Shown: positions 31,620-35,219 of the stretch, one piece after another
Numbering within the stretch: position 1 is the stretch's first letter
Layout: each line of letters begins with the position of its first letter
From: Streptomyces populi
Lineage (GTDB): Bacteria; Actinomycetota; Actinomycetes; Streptomycetales; Streptomycetaceae
Reading direction: 5' to 3'
Length of the DNA stretch: 35,219 nucleotides
Assembly: GCF_002911015.1 (NCBI RefSeq)
Contig: NZ_KZ626927.1
Coordinates: 1 to 35,219, forward strand
Notes under the pieces: generated by a model
The model's input: only the letters and a program-made list of their open reading frames with translations
Told to the model about the DNA's origin: nothing
Database searches by the model: none
Translations under genes and position numbers: made by a program

Positions 31620-32054
31620 TCAGGCCAACTTGATGGAGTCCCCGTCGACCTTGATGTCGGTGACGGCCAGCCCGGTCGTCGCGGGCCCCTTCTTCACACT
31701 GCCGTCGGTGGCGGAGAACTCGCTGTTGTGGCAGGGACAGGTGATGACGCCGTTCGCGATGCCCTTGACCGCACAGCCCTGGTGGGTGCACTTCGACGAG
31801 AAGGCCTTGAAGGTTCCCGCCGTCGGCTGGGTCACCACGACCCCCTTGTCGGCGAAGACCTTGCCGCCGCCCTCGGGGATGTCGCTGGTCTTGGCGAGTT
31901 CCGTGCCGGCCGCGTTCCCGGCGTCCGCGGTGTCGGAAGCCTTGTCGTCCGACCCGCACGCGGTCAGCGCGACGGCGAGCCCTGCCGCGCCGACCGCCGC
32001 CACGACGGTGCGCCGGGCCGGTCCCTGTGCGGAGTGAAGCGATTCGCTGGTCAT
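31620..32054 (-). CDS. Rieske [2Fe-2S] lipoprotein
   Basis: Exported protein of 144 residues from ATG 32054 (AAGGGAAA six bases upstream). The N-terminus is a signal peptide with a twin Arg (ARRTVVAAVGAAGLAVALTAC) and the lipobox LTAC33, so it is probably folded first, Tat-exported, and then lipid-anchored. The Rieske domain has C89-T-H91 and C106-P-C-H109 as cluster ligands, with C94 and C108 placed for the disulfide of bc1-type Rieske proteins. It is a stand-alone electron carrier, with no partner oxidase or cytochrome gene beside it. An upstream ATG (32077) would add residues without a ribosome-binding site. Convergent with the isochorismatase-fold gene. Confidence 0.93.
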   Translation of the reverse strand: MTSESLHSAQGPARRTVVAAVGAAGLAVALTACGSDDKASDTADAGNAAGTELAKTSDIPEGGGKVFADKGVVVTQPTAGTFKAFSSKCTHQGCAVKGIANGVITCPCHNSEFSATDGSVKKGPATTGLAVTDIKVDGDSIKLA

Positions 32055-32263
32055 GCTGGCTTTCCCTTCGGCGGACATGATCTGGATCTGATCAGAGGTA
32101 CGGTCCGTCGTCGCGTGCTGTTCAGGCAATGGCGACTTCTTGACCTGATCGACAGCGTTCCGACAGCCGGGGGCGCCCGGTCGCCGCCCGCTCCGCCCCC
32201 GACACCGGGAGATCGCCCCGGCCTCCGTCACCGGGTCGCGTCCGCCGGGCGGGACCACCCCAG

Positions 32264-32269
32264 TAACCT
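32264..32269 (+). promoter_or_regulatory. -10 of the HipA-like gene, leaderless
   Basis: TAACCT is followed by GGGGCG and then ATG 32276. The spacing of six bases and lack of a proper ribosome-binding site fit a leaderless mRNA. No clear -35 is visible. Confidence 0.5.
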
Positions 32270-32275
32270 GGGGCG

Positions 32276-33049
32276 ATGCTCAAGGAAGTGAACGCCTCCC
32301 GCTACATCACGCCGTTGCGCGAGGGCGGCTCGCTGCCGGGACTCGTCGAGGCCGACGACCTCGGGACGTACGTCATGAAGTTCACCGGCGCCGGACAGGG
32401 GCGCAAGACGCTCGTCGCGGAGGTCGTCTGCGGTGAACTCGCCCGTCGGCTCGGCCTGCGGGTGCCCGGCCTGGTGACGATCGGCCTCGACCCGGTCCTC
32501 GGGCTCGGGGAACCGGACCAGGAGGTCCAGGAGCTGCTGAAGTCGAGCGGCGGACCGAACCTCGGGATGGACTTCCTCCCCCGCGCCATCGGGTTCGACC
32601 CCCTCGCCTTCGAGGTGAGCGCGCGGGAAGCGGGCCGGATCGTCTGGTTCGACGCCCTGGTCAACAACGTCGACCGCTCCTGGCGCAATCCCAACCTGCT
32701 GATGTGGCACGGCGAGCTGTGGCTCATCGACCACGGCGCCACGATGATCTGGCACCATCACTGGCCCGGTGCCGAGACCTCCGCCGCCAAGCCCTACGAC
32801 ATCTCCGACCACGCGCTCGCCCCCTTCGGCCCGGACATCGCCGCAGCCGCCGCCGAACTGGCCCCGCGGATCACCGAGGACCTGCTCGCCGAGGTCACGG
32901 CCGAGATCCCCGACGCGTGGCTGGCCGGCGAACCGGGCTTCGACACGGTGGACGAGCTGCGGCGCGCCTACGCGCGGCCGCTGCTGGCGCGCGCCGCCGT
33001 CATCCACGAGCGGATCAAGGGCATCGACGGCAGCGAGGGGGACAGGTGA
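32276..33049 (+). CDS. HipA-like protein kinase family protein
   Basis: Protein of 257 residues, much shorter than the classic HipA toxin (~440). Kinase elements are visible: K35 in TYVMKFTGAGQG, E49, the catalytic loop D133 in NNVDRSWRNPNLLMWHG (with N138/N140), and the metal-binding D152 in LWLIDHGATM. HipA proteins phosphorylate serine in targets such as GltX. This short form lacks the HipA N-terminal subdomain and has no HipB antitoxin upstream. It overlaps the following DUF3037 gene by 4 nt (GTGA). That HipA-like/DUF3037 pairing recurs in other bacteria, so DUF3037 may be partner, substrate or inhibitor. Function unknown. Confidence 0.88.
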   Translation: MLKEVNASRYITPLREGGSLPGLVEADDLGTYVMKFTGAGQGRKTLVAEVVCGELARRLGLRVPGLVTIGLDPVLGLGEPDQEVQELLKSSGGPNLGMDFLPRAIGFDPLAFEVSAREAGRIVWFDALVNNVDRSWRNPNLLMWHGELWLIDHGATMIWHHHWPGAETSAAKPYDISDHALAPFGPDIAAAAAELAPRITEDLLAEVTAEIPDAWLAGEPGFDTVDELRRAYARPLLARAAVIHERIKGIDGSEGDR

Positions 33050-33429
33050 ACGAGCGGAACGTCTTCGAGTACGCGCTGCTGCGTGTGGTGCCGCGGGTCG
33101 AACGCGGCGAGTGCTTCAACGCGGGCGTGCTGGTGTACTGCCGGGCTCACTCCTTCGTGGCGGCCCGCACCCATCTGGACGAGAACAAGCTGCTCGCACT
33201 CGACCCGGACGCGGACGTGACGGGCGTACGGGCCGCGCTGCGAGCCGTCGAAGGGGTCTGCGGCGGAGGGAAAGCGGCTGGTCAAGCGGCAGGCGACGAC
33301 GCCGGACGGCGTTTTCGCTGGCTGATCGCGCCGCGCTCGACGGTGGTCCAGCCGGGTCCCGTGCACACCGGTCTGACCGCCGATCCCGAGGCCGAGACCG
33401 AGCGGTTGCTCCAGCTCCTGGTCAGGTAA
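33046..33429 (+). CDS. DUF3037 family protein
   Basis: Protein of 127 residues from GTG 33046, overlapping the HipA-like stop by 4 nt, so the two are translated together. DUF3037 marks are FEYALLRVVPRVERGECFNA, GVLVYCRA and the charged LDENKLLALDPDAD. The segment FRWLIAPRSTVVQPGPVHTG near the C-terminus is also typical. A small central insert (GGGKAAGQAAGDDAGRR) looks like a loop. The function of the family is unknown; context implies work with the HipA-like kinase. The message probably ends before the strong promoter at 33455. Confidence 0.88.
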   Translation: MNERNVFEYALLRVVPRVERGECFNAGVLVYCRAHSFVAARTHLDENKLLALDPDADVTGVRAALRAVEGVCGGGKAAGQAAGDDAGRRFRWLIAPRSTVVQPGPVHTGLTADPEAETERLLQLLVR

Positions 33430-33454
33430 TGGATCACATGCGCGCGGTGTGCCG

Positions 33455-33483
33455 TTGACACCGCGTGCCAGGGCTTCTAGCGT
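33455..33483 (+). promoter_or_regulatory. Near-consensus promoter of the fabG-SDR operon
   Basis: TTGACA (33455-33460), exactly 17 bp, TAGCGT (33478-33483). The -35 is perfect. Expected start is near 33490, giving a ~140-base leader with a GGGTCC-TCCC-GGACCC hairpin. Confidence 0.8.
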
Positions 33484-33501
33484 CACGTCTGCTGAAGGTA
33501 C

Positions 33502-33515
33502 TAAGCGGTCGCTCA
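33502..33515. promoter_or_regulatory. Inverted-repeat operator downstream of the fabG promoter
   Basis: TAAGCG-GT-CGCTCA is a 14-bp inverted repeat with one half-site mismatch, about 12-25 bases after the expected transcription start. Such TRAGCG...CGCTYA sites are typical TetR operators of acyl-CoA or fatty acid genes in actinobacteria. Repression by roadblock is likely. Confidence 0.55.
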
Positions 33516-33632
33516 CCTGACGGGCGTACCGTGTGAGCCGCGGGTCCTCCCGGACCCCGGGGACTCCGCAAGGTTGTCGAGACAGCTTGGCCGGGCTTGG
33601 GCCGGCTTTTCCAAGGGCGAGGAGAACCAGCA

Positions 33633-34394
33633 ATGTCCACCACTGAGCAGCGCGTCGCCGTGGTCACCGGTGCCGCGCGCGGCATCGGCGCCGCGACCGC
33701 CGTACGACTGGCCGCGGAGGGCCGCGCCGTCGCGGTGATCGACCTCGACGAGGCCGCGTGCAAGGACACCGTCGAGAAGATCACCGCCGCGGGCGGCAAG
33801 GCCCTCGCGGTCGGCTGCGACGTCTCCGACGAGGCCCAGGTGGAGGCCGCCGTCGCGCGGATCGCCGAGGAGCTCGGCGCGCCGACCATCCTGGTGAACA
33901 ACGCGGGTGTCCTGCGGGACAACCTGCTGTTCAAGATGGGCGCGTCCGACTGGGACACCGTCATGAACGTGCACCTGCGCGGTGCCTTCCTGATGGCGAA
34001 GGCCGTCCAGAAGTACATGGTGGAGGCCAAGTTCGGCCGCATCGTCAACCTGTCCTCGTCCTCGGCCCTGGGCAACCGCGGCCAGGCCAACTACTCGACG
34101 GCCAAGGCCGGTCTCCAGGGCTTCACCAAGACCCTGGCCATCGAACTCGGCAAGTTCGGTGTGACCGCGAACGCCGTGGCGCCCGGCTTCATCGTCACCG
34201 ACATGACCGCCGCCACCGCCGCCCGCGTCGGGATGGACTTCGACGACTTCCAGGCCGCGGCCGCCACCCAGATCCCCGTGCAGCGCGTCGGCAACCCCGA
34301 CGACATCGCCAACAGCATCGCCTTCTTCACCGGCGAGGCCGCCGGCTTCGTCTCCGGCCAGGTGCTGTACGTGGCCGGCGGACCGCTCAACTAG
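33633..34394 (+). CDS. fabG: 3-oxoacyl-ACP reductase-like short-chain dehydrogenase
   Basis: Cytoplasmic NAD(P)H oxidoreductase of 253 residues from ATG 33633 (GAGGAGAA about 8 nt upstream). Classical SDR motifs are intact: TGAARGIG nucleotide loop, LVNNAGV, and the catalytic S141, Y154 and K158 (ANYSTAKAG). The DLDE sequence after the second strand (VIDLDEA) favours NAD over NADP, unlike the biosynthetic FabG. So it more likely works on a 3-hydroxyacyl-CoA or similar intermediate than in core fatty acid synthesis. It is the first gene of a pair, 17 bases before the next SDR. TetR-type control is suggested by the operator at 33502. Confidence 0.88.
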   Translation: MSTTEQRVAVVTGAARGIGAATAVRLAAEGRAVAVIDLDEAACKDTVEKITAAGGKALAVGCDVSDEAQVEAAVARIAEELGAPTILVNNAGVLRDNLLFKMGASDWDTVMNVHLRGAFLMAKAVQKYMVEAKFGRIVNLSSSSALGNRGQANYSTAKAGLQGFTKTLAIELGKFGVTANAVAPGFIVTDMTAATAARVGMDFDDFQAAAATQIPVQRVGNPDDIANSIAFFTGEAAGFVSGQVLYVAGGPLN

Positions 34395-34411
34395 ACCCAG
34401 GGGAAAAGCAC

Positions 34412-35173
34412 ATGACCACCCTCCCCGAACTCTCGGGCAAGGTCGCGCTCGTCACGGGCGCGAGCCGCGGCATCGGCTACGGCGTCGCGGAGGCCCTGGT
34501 CGCCCGCGGCGACCGGGTCTGCATCACGGGCCGCAACGAGGACGCCCTCAAGGAGGCCGTCGAGAAGCTCGGCGCCGACCGCGTCATCGGTGTGGCCGGC
34601 AAGGCCCACGACGAGGCCCACCAGGCCGTCGCCGTGGAGCGCACCATGGAGGCGTTCGGCCGCGTCGACTTCCTGGTCAACAACGCCGGTACGAACCCGG
34701 TGTTCGGGCCGATCGCCGAACTCGACCTCAACGTGGCGCGGAAGGTCTTCGAGACCAACGTCGTCTCCGCGCTCGGCTTCGCCCAGCTGACCTGGAAGGC
34801 CTGGCAGAGCGAGAACGGTGGCGCGATCGTCAACATCGCCTCGGTCGCCGGCCTCGCGCCCTCGCCGTTCATCGGCGCGTACGGCGTCAGCAAGGCCGCG
34901 ATGATCAACCTGACCGTGCAGCTGGCGCACGAGTTCGCGCCCAAGGTGCGGGTCAACGCCATCGCGCCCGGCGTGGTGAAGACGAAGTTCGCGGCCGCGC
35001 TGTACGAGGGCCGTGAGGCGGAGGCCGCCGCGGCCTACCCGCTCGGCCGGCTCGGTGTGCCCTCCGACATCGGCGGGGCGGCCGCGTTCCTCACCTCGCA
35101 GCAGTCGGACTGGGTCACCGGTCAGACGCTCGTGGTCGACGGCGGTATGTTCCTCAACGCCGGAGTCGAGTGA
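34412..35173 (+). CDS. SDR family oxidoreductase
   Basis: Protein of 253 residues from ATG 34412 (AGGGGA upstream). SDR motifs are complete: TGASRGIG, LVNNAGTNP, NIASVAGLAPS with S144, and Y157/K161 in GAYGVSKAA. The segment VCITGRNEDAL (Gly-Arg after the second strand) favours NADPH, in contrast to the upstream SDR. The pair could therefore perform linked oxidation and reduction, but substrates are unknown. It is similar in length to its neighbour but not a recent duplicate; only the core motifs match. It ends 9 bases before a strong hairpin. Confidence 0.9.
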   Translation: MTTLPELSGKVALVTGASRGIGYGVAEALVARGDRVCITGRNEDALKEAVEKLGADRVIGVAGKAHDEAHQAVAVERTMEAFGRVDFLVNNAGTNPVFGPIAELDLNVARKVFETNVVSALGFAQLTWKAWQSENGGAIVNIASVAGLAPSPFIGAYGVSKAAMINLTVQLAHEFAPKVRVNAIAPGVVKTKFAAALYEGREAEAAAAYPLGRLGVPSDIGGAAAFLTSQQSDWVTGQTLVVDGGMFLNAGVE

Positions 35174-35181
35174 CACGGGGC

Positions 35182-35219
35182 CGGCCGGACGCTCCCCGAG
35201 CGTGGGGAACGTCCGGCCG
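35182..35219 (+). terminator. Terminator hairpin after the SDR pair
   Basis: CGGCCGGACG (35182-35191) pairs with CGTCCGGCCG (35210-35219), and the inner TCCCC pairs with GGGGA around GAGCGT. The stem may extend past the window edge. Confidence 0.85.

Overview
The window is uniformly very GC-rich. It has strong third-position GC bias, Shine-Dalgarno-poor starts, many GTG starts and TANNNT-type -10 elements, and an actinobacterial 5S rRNA at its left edge. Together with gene content and order this points to a Streptomyces chromosome or a close relative. I see no insertion sequence, phage gene, integrase, tRNA or CRISPR array, so this reads as chromosomal backbone with a few local oddities.

Region 1 (1-14.3 kb) starts with the end of an rRNA operon (5S plus a strong terminator). 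It continues with a locus conserved across actinobacteria: CDP-alcohol phosphatidyltransferase (eukaryotic-type cardiolipin synthase), a three-domain sugar nucleotidyltransferase, DUF881 - sbp - DUF881, a GarA-type FHA protein, MerR, bifunctional nuclease, MerR, and finally gcvP. The order matches the mycobacterial pgsA2...garA...gcvB locus, but gcvH is absent and dinB plus a PRC-barrel gene are inserted before gcvP. gcvP is preceded by a tandem glycine riboswitch. dinB has a promoter that fits the RecA-independent (PafBC-type) DNA-damage motif.

Region 2 (14.3-23.6 kb) holds mostly single-gene units separated by strong GC hairpins. They are a DUF5999 protein, a conserved hypothetical protein, a GCS2-type glutamate-cysteine ligase family enzyme, a lipid-anchor-free SBP/VWA protein, a CPBP membrane protein, a PhzF-like isomerase, a PadR regulator with its own operator, an SRPBCC protein and a Clp-N-domain protein.

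Region 3 (23.7-31.6 kb) has three EamA/DMT exporters, two split-barrel (pyridoxamine-phosphate-oxidase-like) proteins, a MocR/GntR-aminotransferase regulator, a LysR regulator and an isochorismatase-fold protein whose catalytic triad is lost. The second EamA gene has a roughly 190-nt leader. That leader encodes a 12-residue, probably leaderless peptide with rare Val/Leu codons and a triple proline, followed by overlapping alternative stems that could expose or hide the Shine-Dalgarno sequence. I consider this the best candidate for an undescribed regulatory system.

Region 4 (31.6-35.2 kb) has a Rieske lipoprotein, a HipA-like kinase translationally coupled to a DUF3037 protein, and a fabG-like plus SDR pair behind a near-consensus promoter with a downstream inverted-repeat operator. 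About nine starts in the window sit 6-7 nt after a -10-like hexamer, which suggests leaderless mRNAs.
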